NCBI RefSeq assembly: GCF_030733685.1
Contig: NZ_JASHIM010000004.1
Location: 62,001 to 126,000, forward strand
Length of the DNA: 64,000 nt
Reading direction: 5' to 3'
Origin: Roseovarius sp. MMSF_3281
GTDB taxonomy: Bacteria; Pseudomonadota; Alphaproteobacteria; Rhodobacterales; Rhodobacteraceae
The notes beneath the pieces are model-generated. The model was not told where the DNA came from. It was given only the letters and a program-made list of their open reading frames with translations, and searched no databases. Position numbers and translations under genes: made by a program. Shown piece after piece: positions 16,185 through 24,812 of this stretch; within the stretch, counting starts at the first letter, position 1, and the number at the start of each line of letters is the position of its first letter.

Positions 16185-16685
16185 ATGCCCTCAACCCGCC
16201 TTGACCCCATTGACCGCAAGATTCTGGCTGAACTGCAGGCCGATGGCCGGATGACAAACGTGGAACTGGCCAAGCGCGTGGGGATCTCGGCCCCGCCGTG
16301 CCTGCGCCGGGTGCGCACGCTTGAAGAGCAAGGCTTCATCAAGGGCTACCACGCCGATGTCGACTCCCGCGAGTTGGGCTTCGAAGTGCAGGTATTCGCC
16401 AGCGTCGGTTTGCAGAAGCAGGCCGAGTCCGATCTCAGTGCCTTTGAAGACCTGTGCCATGGCTGGCCGCTTGTTCGCGAATGTCACATGCTCAACGGCG
16501 AGGTGGATTTCATTCTCAAGTGCGTGGCACCTGATCTGTCAACCTTCCAACGCTTCCTGACCGAGGAGTTGACCGCCGCCGAGAATGTCGCCAGCGTCAA
16601 AACCTCGCTTGTCATTCGCGGGGCCAAGGATGAACCCGGTGTGCCCTTCGAGATCCTCGAAGAGCGTTTGGGCCAAAACGCCTAG
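16185..16685 (+). CDS. Lrp/AsnC-family transcriptional regulator
   Basis: A 166-residue regulator with an N-terminal winged helix-turn-helix (LDPIDRKILAELQADGRMTN, then VELAKRVGISAPPCLRRVRTL) and a C-terminal RAM domain for amino-acid binding (about residues 68-150). It is divergent from trxB; the shared gap contains two similar stretches, ATATTGCGC and ATTATTGCGC, near 16100-16132, which could be binding sites. The target amino acid is unknown. Its TAG stop shares the tetranucleotide CTAG with the stop of the Hint-domain gene on the other strand. Confidence 0.93.
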   Translation: MPSTRLDPIDRKILAELQADGRMTNVELAKRVGISAPPCLRRVRTLEEQGFIKGYHADVDSRELGFEVQVFASVGLQKQAESDLSAFEDLCHGWPLVRECHMLNGEVDFILKCVAPDLSTFQRFLTEELTAAENVASVKTSLVIRGAKDEPGVPFEILEERLGQNA

Positions 16686-17482
16686 GCGGCTTCCAAACCC
16701 TCCGGTGACACCAGCGGCAGCCGTAGATGCGACAGGCCGCCAAATTCGTGCGGCGCCCTGATATGCGGAAAGAACGACAGGAACAGGCCAAGCATCTTCT
16801 CGCCCATCTTGCGCTCGAACCCTGATCCGGGGTGATAGCTTTCCACCCAAAGGCCGCCCGCGTTGATCGTGGCGTGTTTTTCAAGGCACAAGTGGTAGAC
16901 CGTCACCGGGCGCGGCGGGGTGATCTCGATCACGCTATTGCCGTCTACAAGGTGGCGCACTGGTGCAAGCACCGGTTCATTGCCCATGTGCTGGCGCAGG
17001 CGCGCCGCCGGGGTCAACAGGCGCGCGCCCGGGCCGAACATCACGTTCGACATCGGTTTTCCCATGCCAAAGGCTTCGGGCATGACGCGTGTCATGCGCG
17101 ACTCGGGCGGGGTGTCGCCATTGGCTTTCGGGACCAGGGTCATCGACCCCACCCAAAGCAGGCGCGTGGGGCCGTATTCGGCCGTCACGACCTGATCGCC
17201 GGGCAGCAAATCCTCGATCGCCACGGGGCCGTTCGTGGTTTGAATCAAGGTGCTGCGCGCGAAGCCCGAAAAGGCCGCCTCGAACAGGGGCAAGGCCGGG
17301 CCGATCTGTTCGGACTGGTGAATCCCGCCATCGGGGCGCAGGGATGAAATGTGATATTTCCGCATGACCAGCGAGCGGCGCGGCCCGGCTGGCGTGGATG
17401 TGGCGTGCGGCGAAACCGGGCGCGGAAGGGCCGGCGAATGGGCGGCCGCCGAGAGGCGGGCGGCCGTGGAGGGGGTAGTCAT
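16682..17482 (-). CDS. Hint-domain protein
   Basis: A 266-residue protein whose core (about residues 77-215) is a Hedgehog/intein-type Hint domain: FARSTLIQTTNGPVAIEDLL, PGDQVVTAEYGPTRLLWVG, and later LTPAARLRQHMGNE and VTVYHLCLEKHATINAGGLW. Such standalone Hint proteins are frequent in Rhodobacteraceae, often attached to secreted repeat proteins; here there is no repeat partner and no clear signal peptide. The ATG at 17482 has AAGGTG upstream; the 40 proline/alanine-rich residues before MRKYHISSL are poorly conserved in character, so a later start is possible. Self-cleavage is unproven. Confidence 0.82.
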   Translation of the reverse strand: MTTPSTAARLSAAAHSPALPRPVSPHATSTPAGPRRSLVMRKYHISSLRPDGGIHQSEQIGPALPLFEAAFSGFARSTLIQTTNGPVAIEDLLPGDQVVTAEYGPTRLLWVGSMTLVPKANGDTPPESRMTRVMPEAFGMGKPMSNVMFGPGARLLTPAARLRQHMGNEPVLAPVRHLVDGNSVIEITPPRPVTVYHLCLEKHATINAGGLWVESYHPGSGFERKMGEKMLGLFLSFFPHIRAPHEFGGLSHLRLPLVSPEGLEAA

Positions 17483-17569
17483 GATGCGTCACCTTTTCAG
17501 GTCGTCACACCCGCGTCGGCCCCCACCGACAACGACAGACTGACGAGATACTGTTTACGTCTTCTGAAA

Positions 17570-17618
17570 ACAATAGGACGCGATCATCGCCATTCGGTCA
17601 AATTCTTGTACCTATTGT
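17570..17618. promoter_or_regulatory. Spaced inverted repeat in the gap 17483-17818
   Basis: ACAATAGG at 17570-17577 and its exact complement CCTATTGT at 17611-17618 lie with centres 41 bp apart, about four helical turns. The surrounding gap has no gene and is AT-richer than its neighbours. The pair is 90-140 bp upstream of the Hint-domain start and could be a looping operator or the arms of a long stem. Weak but exact. Confidence 0.35.
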
Positions 17619-17732
17619 CATGAATGGGCAGGCAATGCCGCCGTCTTCCCGGATTTGTTTCAGGAAAGTTAACGCAACTGCCACAATCCATGGGCTCACC
17701 CACGCCGAATCATAGAATCGGGGAAAATAAAA

Positions 17733-17762
17733 ACGGGGCCTTCCCAATGGGAAAGACCCCGT
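17733..17762 (-). terminator. Intrinsic terminator of the 43-residue gene
   Basis: ACGGGGCCTTCCC and GGGAAAGACCCCGT form a long stem with one mismatch and one bulge around the loop AAT. On the minus strand it is followed by TTTTATTTTC, a good U tract. It ends the transcript of the small gene at 17819-17950 and supports that gene as real. Confidence 0.8.
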
Positions 17763-17818
17763 CCAACCGATACCCGGAGCAATGGATAAAACTGTGCCGG
17801 GCCGCGCGGCCCCTGCGT

Positions 17819-17950
17819 TCAGGCGGTCTTGAGCTTGGCCATCGACTGAAGACCCGGGCGCGCTTTTTGTTTCGCGTTGCGTTGAAACGGCAGGGCCGGG
17901 GCCTCTTGCTTGCTGGTTTCGATGACGCTTTTCATCCAACGCTTTTTCAT
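17819..17950 (-). CDS. Conserved-looking 43-residue basic protein
   Basis: A small gene with its own signals: the ATG at 17950 is preceded by GAGGACGAGACC, a good ribosome site, an AT-rich promoter-like region lies further upstream (18105-18140), and an intrinsic terminator follows. The product begins MKKRWMKSVIETSKQEAPAL and ends with a lysine-rich tail, net charge strongly positive. It resembles short hypothetical proteins starting M-K-R/K-R-W-M-K-S-V that I have seen in Rhodobacteraceae. No function is known to me. A longer in-frame extension upstream crosses the AT-rich region and is unlikely. Confidence 0.65.
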   Translation of the reverse strand: MKKRWMKSVIETSKQEAPALPFQRNAKQKARPGLQSMAKLKTA

Positions 17951-18218
17951 GGTCTCGTCCTCGGTTCTGATCGGCCCGCTGCGGGCGTTGATGTCTGATT
18001 GAACCCAAGCATGCCCCCGTTTTGCGGCCATGTTTTGACGCCATCCAAGAAAATCGGCGGTTTCTCGACCCGGCTTCAGGGCAATTTCGACAAGTCTGCC
18101 AAATTCCCTTAAATTCATGGAAATAAATAATAAACTTCCGCGGCCGGTTGCCAATTCACGGGTTTTCAATGGAATTGTTTCCACCAAATAGGGCAAACCT
18201 GCCCCCTTTTGGCCCGAT

Positions 18219-18974
18219 TCAAAGCCGTATGGCGGAAATCAGGCGGCCATAATCGGCCTCGCCCGCATGGGTGGCCCGCCGGTAAGAGAAAAACCGCTCC
18301 GCATCCGAATAGGTGCAATGCCGCGTCCATTCCGCGGCCCCCACGCCCGCCTGCCGCATCCGGTGAAGGCCAAACGCGGGCAGGTCGAACAAATAACGAT
18401 CCCCCTCGCCATTGGCGAAAAACCGGTGGTTTTCCGGGTCTTCGGCCATGAAATCGTCCAGGAACTCCGGCCCCACCTCATAGGCGCGCTGACTGATCGA
18501 CGGGCCTATGACCGCGCGGATCGCCTCGCGCTTGGCCCCCAGACCCTCCATCGCGTCGATGGTGGCCTCCAAAACACCGTCCAGCGCCCCGCGCCACCCG
18601 GCATGGGCCGCCCCGATAACGCCATTCTCGGCATCGGCAAACAGCACCGGCTGACAATCGGCGGTCAGGACGGCCAGCGCAACGCCCGGCGTGGCCGTGA
18701 CCATGGCATCGACCTTGGGGCGCTCTTTTATCGGGCCGTCCACGATCGCCACCTCCGGCGAATGCACCTGGTGCACGGTGATCAGGTTCTCTGGCGGCAC
18801 CTCCATTGCCTCGGCCACCCGTGCGCGGTTGATCGTCACGACCGAGCTTTGGTCGGATGACCCCTGCCCACAGTTCAACCCATGAAACACCCCCGACGAG
18901 GCCCCGCCCTTGCGGGTAAAGAACCCGTGCCGTAGCGGTGCAAGGCTGTCGGCTGTCAGGATTTCCAATGTCAT
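18219..18974 (-). CDS. pgeF: Multicopper-oxidase-like purine nucleoside phosphorylase (laccase domain, YfiH)
   Basis: A 251-residue member of the YfiH/PgeF family. The metal-binding core is ITVHQVHSPEV, LTADCQPVLFAD and GAAHAGWRGALDGV, with conserved H, C and H. Members were called polyphenol oxidases, and later shown to cleave purine nucleosides or to edit peptidoglycan precursors carrying serine. Its ATG overlaps the stop of the methyltransferase gene by four bases, so it closes an lgt-midA-pgeF operon, a usual arrangement in this group. Family firm, reaction uncertain. Confidence 0.93.
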   Translation of the reverse strand: MTLEILTADSLAPLRHGFFTRKGGASSGVFHGLNCGQGSSDQSSVVTINRARVAEAMEVPPENLITVHQVHSPEVAIVDGPIKERPKVDAMVTATPGVALAVLTADCQPVLFADAENGVIGAAHAGWRGALDGVLEATIDAMEGLGAKREAIRAVIGPSISQRAYEVGPEFLDDFMAEDPENHRFFANGEGDRYLFDLPAFGLHRMRQAGVGAAEWTRHCTYSDAERFFSYRRATHAGEADYGRLISAIRL

Positions 18975-20035
18975 GCCTCGAATCCCGGTGGTGGTGCGGC
19001 GCCTTCGGGATAAAGCGCCATGGCTTTGAAGAGCGTCCCCATTTCCTGCGGGTGGGTCAAGCGCCGATGTGCCGCGGTATGCTGTGTCAGCGCCTCGCCA
19101 CTCATCCCCTTGGCCAGGGCCTGTGCGCGTTGCGTGATGCCAAGCCGCTCCAGAAACACGCCCTGTGGGGTCAGGCGGCTATGGGCGCAAGGCGCGGCCA
19201 AGGCCAGCGCCTCGAAATCCACATGCGCCGTCAGGTCCGCCATTCCGGGGTCTGTAAAAGGGTTCACCGGCTCATGCGCTTGCAACGCCTGAAAGGTATC
19301 GCCCAAGGACCGCCAATCGCCATAATCCACGATCACCGCCGCGCCGCCCCGTGCCTTGATCTTCGCGCCGATGCTGGCGGCCACGGCCTGTGCGGGCGGC
19401 GAAAATTCCACCACGTCGCCGGGGCGCGAATCCTCCAGCCGATGGTCCAGGGCGGGCAGGGGGCTGGCCTCGCTCAGGCCAAGGGTCAACGCCCCCTCTT
19501 GCAGCCCGACCGAACGTTCGCGCCACATCTCGGCCTCGGCGCGCTCCACCTGCCGTACCGGCAGGGCATCGAAGAATTCGTTCGCCACAAGGAAAAGCGG
19601 CGCATCGGGCAAATCCTCAACACCCTCGTGCCAGGTCACATTCCAATGGGCCAGGGTCTCGGCCTGCACATCGCGCAGGGTTGCGGAGGTCTCGACCAGA
19701 TGCACCGACAAGGCGGCGTGAAACCCCGGCACCGCGCGGGTCGCCCGCAATATATCGGCCATCAATGTGCCGCGCCCCGGCCCAAGCTCGGCCAGTGTAA
19801 ACGGCTTCGGCGCGCCCTGATCCAGCCACGCCTGCGCCAATGTCAGGCCGATCAATTCGCCGAACATCTGGCTGATCTCGGGGGCGGTGGTGAAATCGCC
19901 CTTGGCCCCCAAGGGGTCGCGCGTTGTGTAATAGCCATGCTCGGGGTGCATCAGGCAAAGCGCCATGTATTCCGACAGGGGCATCGGCCCCTCGGCCCCG
20001 ATCCGCGCGGTGATGACCTCGCGCAGGGGGCTCAT
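18971..20035 (-). CDS. MidA/NDUFAF7-family SAM-dependent methyltransferase
   Basis: A 354-residue class I methyltransferase related to mitochondrial NDUFAF7, which methylates an arginine of complex I. The start [20 protein letters not shown] and [20 protein letters not shown] are the family hallmark, followed by the SAM loop [17 protein letters not shown] and [13 protein letters not shown]. It lies between lgt and pgeF with four-base overlaps on both sides, so the three are translated together. Complex I methylation here is inferred from family only. Confidence 0.92.
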   Translation of the reverse strand: MSPLREVITARIGAEGPMPLSEYMALCLMHPEHGYYTTRDPLGAKGDFTTAPEISQMFGELIGLTLAQAWLDQGAPKPFTLAELGPGRGTLMADILRATRAVPGFHAALSVHLVETSATLRDVQAETLAHWNVTWHEGVEDLPDAPLFLVANEFFDALPVRQVERAEAEMWRERSVGLQEGALTLGLSEASPLPALDHRLEDSRPGDVVEFSPPAQAVAASIGAKIKARGGAAVIVDYGDWRSLGDTFQALQAHEPVNPFTDPGMADLTAHVDFEALALAAPCAHSRLTPQGVFLERLGITQRAQALAKGMSGEALTQHTAAHRRLTHPQEMGTLFKAMALYPEGAAPPPGFEA

Positions 20036-20919
20036 GTCTCATGCCGCCGGGCAATCAGCAACAGGAACAGGCCCAGGGCGACCATCGGCAGTGACAAAAG
20101 CTGCCCCATGCTCAGGCCCCAATTGCCCAGATGTACGACATATCCCATCGGGTTGTCGGGCGTGATGAACTGTGCATCCGCCTGCCGGAAAAACTCCACC
20201 ACGAAACGCGACAGGCCATAGCCGATGAAAAACACGCCCGCGACCAGCCCCGGCATCCAAAGTGCCCGGTGCCGCCAAACCAGCCAGAGAATCACCGCGC
20301 CCAGCAAAAGCCCCTCAAGCCCCGCTTCATAAAGCTGCGAAGGATGGCGCGCGCAGGGGCCCTCCACCCCCGGGCAATCCTGTGCCGCCGCCGTTGGGAA
20401 CACCACGCCCCAAGGCGCATCGGTGGGCCGGCCCCAAAGCTCGGCATTGATGAAATTGGCAATCCGGCCCAGCAACAGCCCGACGGGGGCGGCCATGCAC
20501 AGAAGATCAGCCAGCGAAAGAAACCTGATGCCGCGCGACCACGCAAAGCCCAGGCAGGCCAGCATGACGCCCAGCAATCCACCGTGAAAGGCCATGCCGC
20601 CTTGCCAGACCTTCACGATCTCAACCGGGTTCTGCAAATAATATCCCGGCTGGTAAAACAGGACAAAGCCCAACCGCCCGCCAAGGATCACCCCAAGGAT
20701 CACCCAGGTCAGCAGGTCTTCGATATCGCGCACGCTTAACGGGGCCTCGCCACCCCGCCACAGGTGCCCGCGCCGCACCGCCATCACCACCAGGCGCCAG
20801 CCCAGAACGATGCCGACGATATAAGCCAGCGCATACCAGCGCAGGGCAAATTCCATGCCAAAAAGCGAGATGCTGAAAATCTCGGGCGAAATATCGGGGA
20901 AGGGGATCACGGCCTGCAT
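20032..20919 (-). CDS. lgt: Prolipoprotein diacylglyceryl transferase
   Basis: Inner-membrane enzyme that transfers diacylglycerol from phosphatidylglycerol to the lipobox cysteine, the first step of lipoprotein maturation. 295 residues with about seven hydrophobic helices. The Lgt signature [20 protein letters not shown], with its essential arginine and asparagine, and the early [17 protein letters not shown] are seen. First gene of the lgt-midA-pgeF operon; divergent from ubiK. Confidence 0.96.
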   Translation of the reverse strand: MQAVIPFPDISPEIFSISLFGMEFALRWYALAYIVGIVLGWRLVVMAVRRGHLWRGGEAPLSVRDIEDLLTWVILGVILGGRLGFVLFYQPGYYLQNPVEIVKVWQGGMAFHGGLLGVMLACLGFAWSRGIRFLSLADLLCMAAPVGLLLGRIANFINAELWGRPTDAPWGVVFPTAAAQDCPGVEGPCARHPSQLYEAGLEGLLLGAVILWLVWRHRALWMPGLVAGVFFIGYGLSRFVVEFFRQADAQFITPDNPMGYVVHLGNWGLSMGQLLSLPMVALGLFLLLIARRHET

Positions 20920-21016
20920 GTGCGTCTCTGTGCCTCTGGTTTGCCGGGGAAGTCAATCCTTGTCCCCCGTGCCTCATACGCCCATATAGGGACAAAGCGA
21001 AACCGGAGTGTGACCG

Positions 21017-21256
21017 ATGCAAAGCCGTAACAAAGTGCTCGACGATATCTCGCAGTTGATGACCAATGCCATGGGCGTGGCGCAGGGCGCGAAAGACGAG
21101 GCCGAAACCGCCATGGCGTCGATGATCGACCGTTGGCTGGCCGACCGTGATTTCGTCACCCGCGAAGAATTCGACGCCGTCCGCGCCATGGCCCAAAAGG
21201 CGCGCGAGGAAAACGAGGCGCTCAAGGCCCGGATCGAGGCATTGGAGAAGAAGTAA
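21017..21256 (+). CDS. UbiK/YqiC accessory factor (BMFP domain)
   Basis: A 79-residue helical protein of the BMFP/UbiK family, an accessory factor of ubiquinone synthesis that links the Ubi complex to membranes. It consists of an amphipathic N-terminal helix (NKVLDDISQLMTNAMGVAQG) and a C-terminal coiled coil (REEFDAVRAMAQKAREENE, then LKARIEALEKK). Length and layout match the family. It diverges from lgt and is followed by a 321-base gap with a three-box palindromic element. Confidence 0.9.
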   Translation: MQSRNKVLDDISQLMTNAMGVAQGAKDEAETAMASMIDRWLADRDFVTREEFDAVRAMAQKAREENEALKARIEALEKK

Positions 21257-21450
21257 GGGAAAGCAGTGGGCTTGTCTAAGGGCATGCTTTCATGGCTGGC
21301 GACCCTTTCCCGGCTCAGGCCCGTCCAATCCCGTCTGCAGGGCCGAACACACTCACTTCGCCAATGCCCGGGGCTTTTTGCAGGCTTCTTGCGACCTGGT
21401 CGTGCCGCGCCTCGCCGTGTCTAAAGTGACGCCTGTTAAAGCGCCGGTTT

Positions 21451-21528
21451 CGTACGACTCGTACGACATGCCCACGGGTCGCCGGGATTTTCGTACGAAA
21501 ACCGGGGTGTAAACGTACGACTCGTACG
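21451..21528 (-). repeat. Three-box palindromic element, copy on the minus strand
   Basis: Boxes at 21451-21465 and 21514-21528 read CGTACGACTCGTACG, the minus-strand form of CGTACGAGTCGTACG, and a single TTTTCGTACGAAAA is centred at 21494.5. Read on the minus strand the centres follow the order double, 26.5 bp, single, 36.5 bp, double, exactly as in the plus-strand copies at 26424 and 58985. It lies in the gap 21257-21577 between the 3' ends of ubiK and the CII-like gene, so it is not in a promoter position. The rest of that gap shows no gene. Confidence 0.85.
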
Positions 21529-21577
21529 AAAATTTTCGGCCAAACGGGGCCCAATCGGCGCGAAGATTCCGGCTGAA

Positions 21578-22036
21578 TCAGCTCGCCTCTTCCTCGAGAT
21601 GGATCTTCATATCAATCAACACCTGCTGTAGTTGCGAGGTCTCGCGCAGCAGGCGCTTGGCCTCGTTCACGGTGATAATTCCATCTTCTATGGATTGCTG
21701 GTATTCGGCCATAAGCATCGCAAATCGTTGAGATAATGCGATCACGTCGCTGTTTACGCCACCCTCGCGGTCGGTGTTGCGGCGGGGGCCTTCGAAGGTC
21801 AGGCCGATCCCCTTCAACTCCGCCAGGGCCCCGGTCACATGCGGATAGCTTGCCGCCTCTTCCAGGGCCGCCACCGCATCAATCGGCATAAACCGATCCG
21901 CATGTTCGTCATGATCCGAATAATAACGCCCCAAAGTCGCCTTTGACTTGCCTGTCAATTCGCAGGCAGGTTCGATTCCGACATCTTTCACAAGCGCCTC
22001 GGTATGCTTCTTCAGATAGCTTCCGATCTTCGACAT
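21578..22036 (-). CDS. Phage-CII-like putative DNA-binding protein
   Basis: A 152-residue protein, MSKIGSYLKKHTEALVKDVG at the start, then ACELTGKSKATLGRYYSDHD with the look of a helix-turn-helix (about residues 25-45), an alanine-rich segment FMPIDAVAALEEAASYPHV, and a C-terminal helical coil. The arrangement resembles phage regulatory CII/CP76 proteins, but no prophage genes are around it. It may be a domesticated regulator. Monocistronic; upstream lies a dyad ATCCCG-GGTTT-CGGGAT. Confidence 0.55.
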   Translation of the reverse strand: MSKIGSYLKKHTEALVKDVGIEPACELTGKSKATLGRYYSDHDEHADRFMPIDAVAALEEAASYPHVTGALAELKGIGLTFEGPRRNTDREGGVNSDVIALSQRFAMLMAEYQQSIEDGIITVNEAKRLLRETSQLQQVLIDMKIHLEEEAS

Positions 22037-22129
22037 TCACTCATCCTCACGGCCGGTTTCCGCACTGCGGGGAAGTCCCGGATTTCTTTCCCATTCAGGG
22101 CTTTATCACAATATGCAAGCTTCAACGCA

Positions 22130-22146
22130 ATCCCGGGTTTCGGGAT
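22130..22146. promoter_or_regulatory. Dyad upstream of the CII-like gene
   Basis: ATCCCG and CGGGAT flank the five bases GGTTT about 95 bp before the CII-like start, in the gap 22037-22311. It could be an operator for that regulator or a small hairpin. The remainder of the gap holds a weak TGGGC-TTTTT-GCCCA stem near 22248-22263, a possible terminator for the FabH-like gene. Weak evidence for both. Confidence 0.25.
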
Positions 22147-22311
22147 AAGCCTATGCCCGACGTCCCCAGCGGCGGGCAGAGGGGGGCGGACGCAAGATGC
22201 GACCTTCTCCCGGCCGCCTGTTCGCGGTGTCGGATTTCCATCCCCTGGGCTTTTTGCCCACCCGGCCCAGTCGGACAGGCGGCCCAGTGCCCGGAAAAAC
22301 GCTTGGCTCTC

Positions 22312-23433
22312 TCAACCCCTCTCGACAAGTACGGACCCCACCGAATACCCCGCCCCGAACGAGCAGATCAAACCATGGTCGCCCGGTTGCAAGTCACCAG
22401 AATACTTGGAAAATGCCACGATCGACCCCGCCGACGAGGTATTGGCATAGTCCTGCAGGATGTTGGGCTGTTCCTCGGGTGTCGGTACCCGGCCCAGGAC
22501 CTTCTTGCCGATAAAATCGTTCATCGACTTGTTGGCCTGATGCAGCCAAAGCCGCTTGAGGTCATCCGGGGTCACGCCCGCCGCGTCCAGATGCGTGGCG
22601 ATGTGCTTGGAGACCAGCGGCAGCACCTCCTTGAATACCTTGCGCCCTTCCTGAACGAACTGCATGTCGCGCCGGTCTTCCATGCCCTGTGGACGGCTGC
22701 GGCGCAGGAAGCCGTTGTTGTTGCGGATATTATTGGAAAACTGGGTGGCGCATCGGGTGGACCGGACGATGAAATGCGCGCCCCGCGCTTCCTCGGCGCG
22801 TTCCAGGACAACCGCCGTGCAGACATCGCCGAAGATAAAATGGCAATCCCGGTCGCGCCATTCCAAGTGGCCCGAGCAAATCTCGGGGTTCACGACAATC
22901 GCGCAACGTACCGAGCCCGAGCGGATCATATCCGCCGCCGCCTGTATGCCGAAGGTGGCCGAAGAACAGGCGACATTCATATCGAATGCAAAGCCAACCG
23001 TGCCCATAAGTTGTTGAATTTCAATGGCAATCGCGGGGTAGGGGCGCTCGTGGTTCGACGCCGCGCAAATCACCAGATCGACCTCGTCGGCCCGTCGCCC
23101 GGCCTGCTCGAGTGCCTTGCCGCAGGCCTCAAGCGCCATTTCGGCCATGATGCCCGGCTCTTCGTTGCTGCGCTCACGCAGCAGGGGGTGCATCACGGCC
23201 GGGTCCAGCACCCCGGCCTTGTCCATCACGTAGCGCTGTTCAATCCCCGAGGCGCCGACGATGAATTCGGGCGACGAAGGCCCCTTGGCCTCGACCTCGC
23301 CTTTGGCGATCGCTTGGGCATTCTCGGCGTTGAATTTTTCCGCGTAGGCATTGAACGCCTCGACCAATTCCTCGTTGGTGATGACCTGATCGGGCGTGAA
23401 GACGCCGCTACCGGTGATCGCGGGGGTATGCAT
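22312..23433 (-). CDS. Beta-ketoacyl-ACP synthase III-like enzyme (FabH superfamily)
   Basis: A 373-residue thiolase-fold condensing enzyme. The catalytic triad is clear: C156 in MNVACSSATFG, H298 in LWLHQANKSMN and N330 in YANTSSAGS. It is about 50 residues longer than housekeeping FabH because of an insertion after ITNEELVEAFNAYAEKFNAE, the pattern of the Pseudomonas PA3286 type that uses octanoyl-CoA and feeds fatty acid synthesis from beta-oxidation. Start chosen at MHTPAITGSG; the longer frame upstream lacks homology. Monocistronic. The acyl substrate is inferred. Confidence 0.85.
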   Translation of the reverse strand: MHTPAITGSGVFTPDQVITNEELVEAFNAYAEKFNAENAQAIAKGEVEAKGPSSPEFIVGASGIEQRYVMDKAGVLDPAVMHPLLRERSNEEPGIMAEMALEACGKALEQAGRRADEVDLVICAASNHERPYPAIAIEIQQLMGTVGFAFDMNVACSSATFGIQAAADMIRSGSVRCAIVVNPEICSGHLEWRDRDCHFIFGDVCTAVVLERAEEARGAHFIVRSTRCATQFSNNIRNNNGFLRRSRPQGMEDRRDMQFVQEGRKVFKEVLPLVSKHIATHLDAAGVTPDDLKRLWLHQANKSMNDFIGKKVLGRVPTPEEQPNILQDYANTSSAGSIVAFSKYSGDLQPGDHGLICSFGAGYSVGSVLVERG

Positions 23434-23514
23434 GGTTGGTCTCCCGAAAATATCGGAACAGATCAACCTATGCCTGCCCTCGCGTCAAGCCTGACGGTGC
23501 GGAACTCTGCGCGC

Positions 23515-24474
23515 CTATTCAATCAGGTTCGGAGGGGTCTCGCCCGCAAGCGCGGCGCGCAGGTTTTCAACGGCCAGAAATCCCATGGCCTCGCGCACCT
23601 CAAGGGCCGCCGTGCCAAGATGCGGCAGAAGGGTGACATTTTCCATATCTATCAAGGCCTTGGGAACGTCTGGTTCCTTCTCGTAGACATCGAGACCGGC
23701 CCCGGCAATCTGCCCATTTTGCAGGGCTTTGATCAAGGCGGACTCCTCCACCACATCGCCGCGGGCAATATTGATGAAATGTCCCGTTGGTTTCATTACG
23801 TCAAAAACGGGCGCACCGATCAGGTGATGGGTATCCGCCCCGCCGGGGACGGCCACCACGACGATATCGGCCTTGGCGGCCAGTTGTGCCATGCTGTCGG
23901 CGCGGGTGGCGGGAATGTCCAGCTCCTTGGCCGAGCGATTGAAATAGACAACTTTCATGCCGAAGCCCATATGACAGCGCCGGGCAATCGCCTGTCCGAT
24001 CCGGCCCATGCCGATGATCCCCACTGTCTTGCCCGAGACATGCAGGCCCAGCATTTGGGTGGGGTGCCAGCCGCTCCACTCTCCCGCGCGGACCATGCGT
24101 TCGCCTTCGCCTGCACGCCGGGCGCTCATTAAAATAAGGGTCATGGCGATGTCGGCAGTGGCATCGGTAACAGCACCGGGGGTGTTGGTCACCATGACGC
24201 CCGCGCCCTTGGCGGCCTCTGTGTCGATATGGTTATAGCCCACCCCGAAGTTGGCCAGCACCTTGCAACGCGGGTTTTGTGCCTCGTCGAACACTTCGGC
24301 CGAGAACATATCGCCCAAGGTTGGCAAAATCCCGTCATAAAGGTTAAGCGCGGCGCGCATTTGTCCGATTTTCAAAGGTGCCGTGTCTTCGCGCACCTCC
24401 ACGTCATCGAACAATTCGCGCGCCCGGGTCAGAACGGCCTCGGGCAAGGGACGGGTCAGGTAGACGCGGGTCAA
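23515..24474 (-). CDS. D-2-hydroxyacid dehydrogenase (glyoxylate/hydroxypyruvate reductase type)
   Basis: NAD(P)H-dependent dehydrogenase of 319 residues. The nucleotide-binding loop is VGIIGMGRIGQAIARR (about residues 147-162). Catalytic residues are the arginine of INIARGDVVEE, the glutamate of DVYEKEPDVP and the histidine of LLPHLGTAALEVREAMG. The N-terminal half has LANFGVGYNHIDTEAAKG. Closest in type to glycerate or glyoxylate reductases. It is followed upstream by a four-base overlap with the tRNA-binding protein gene, so proC, that gene and this one form one unit. Confidence 0.88.
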   Translation of the reverse strand: MTRVYLTRPLPEAVLTRARELFDDVEVREDTAPLKIGQMRAALNLYDGILPTLGDMFSAEVFDEAQNPRCKVLANFGVGYNHIDTEAAKGAGVMVTNTPGAVTDATADIAMTLILMSARRAGEGERMVRAGEWSGWHPTQMLGLHVSGKTVGIIGMGRIGQAIARRCHMGFGMKVVYFNRSAKELDIPATRADSMAQLAAKADIVVVAVPGGADTHHLIGAPVFDVMKPTGHFINIARGDVVEESALIKALQNGQIAGAGLDVYEKEPDVPKALIDMENVTLLPHLGTAALEVREAMGFLAVENLRAALAGETPPNLIE

Positions 24475-24812
24475 TGCATTTTCTCCCCGTTTTCAACAGG
24501 TTGGTCCGGCCGCAACAGGACGATCCCGCCCTCGGTATCCGACAGGCCCAGAACGAGAACCTCGGACATGAAGGGCCCGATCTGGCGCGGGGGGAAGTTG
24601 GTGACGGCCATCACCTGCCGCCCCGGAAGATCCTCGGGGCTGTAGTGCGCGGTGATCTGGGCCGAGGTCTTCTTTTCCCCAAGCTCCGGGCCGAAGTCGA
24701 TCCAGAGCTTGATCGCGGGCTTGCGCGCCTCGGGGAAGGGGGCGGCACGGGTGATTGTTCCGACGCGAATATCGACCTTCAGGAAATCCTCGATACCAAT
24801 CTCATCAGCCAT
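24471..24812 (-). CDS. CsaA/YgjH-type tRNA-binding-domain protein
   Basis: A 113-residue single OB-fold protein of the tRNA_bind family, like CsaA. The pattern IEDFLKVDIRVGTITRAAPF, then FGPELGEKKTSAQITAHY and VTNFPPRQIGPFMSEVLVLG matches. CsaA-type proteins have been described as tRNA-binding or chaperone-like. Its ATG overlaps the end of proC by 8 bases and its stop overlaps the start of the dehydrogenase gene by 4. Confidence 0.88.
   Translation of the reverse strand: MADEIGIEDFLKVDIRVGTITRAAPFPEARKPAIKLWIDFGPELGEKKTSAQITAHYSPEDLPGRQVMAVTNFPPRQIGPFMSEVLVLGLSDTEGGIVLLRPDQPVENGEKMH

Noticed and set aside
21943-24132. 729-codon open frame on the plus strand
   Set aside because: Lies across three well-supported minus-strand genes and an intergenic gap; composition typical of antisense frames in GC-rich DNA.
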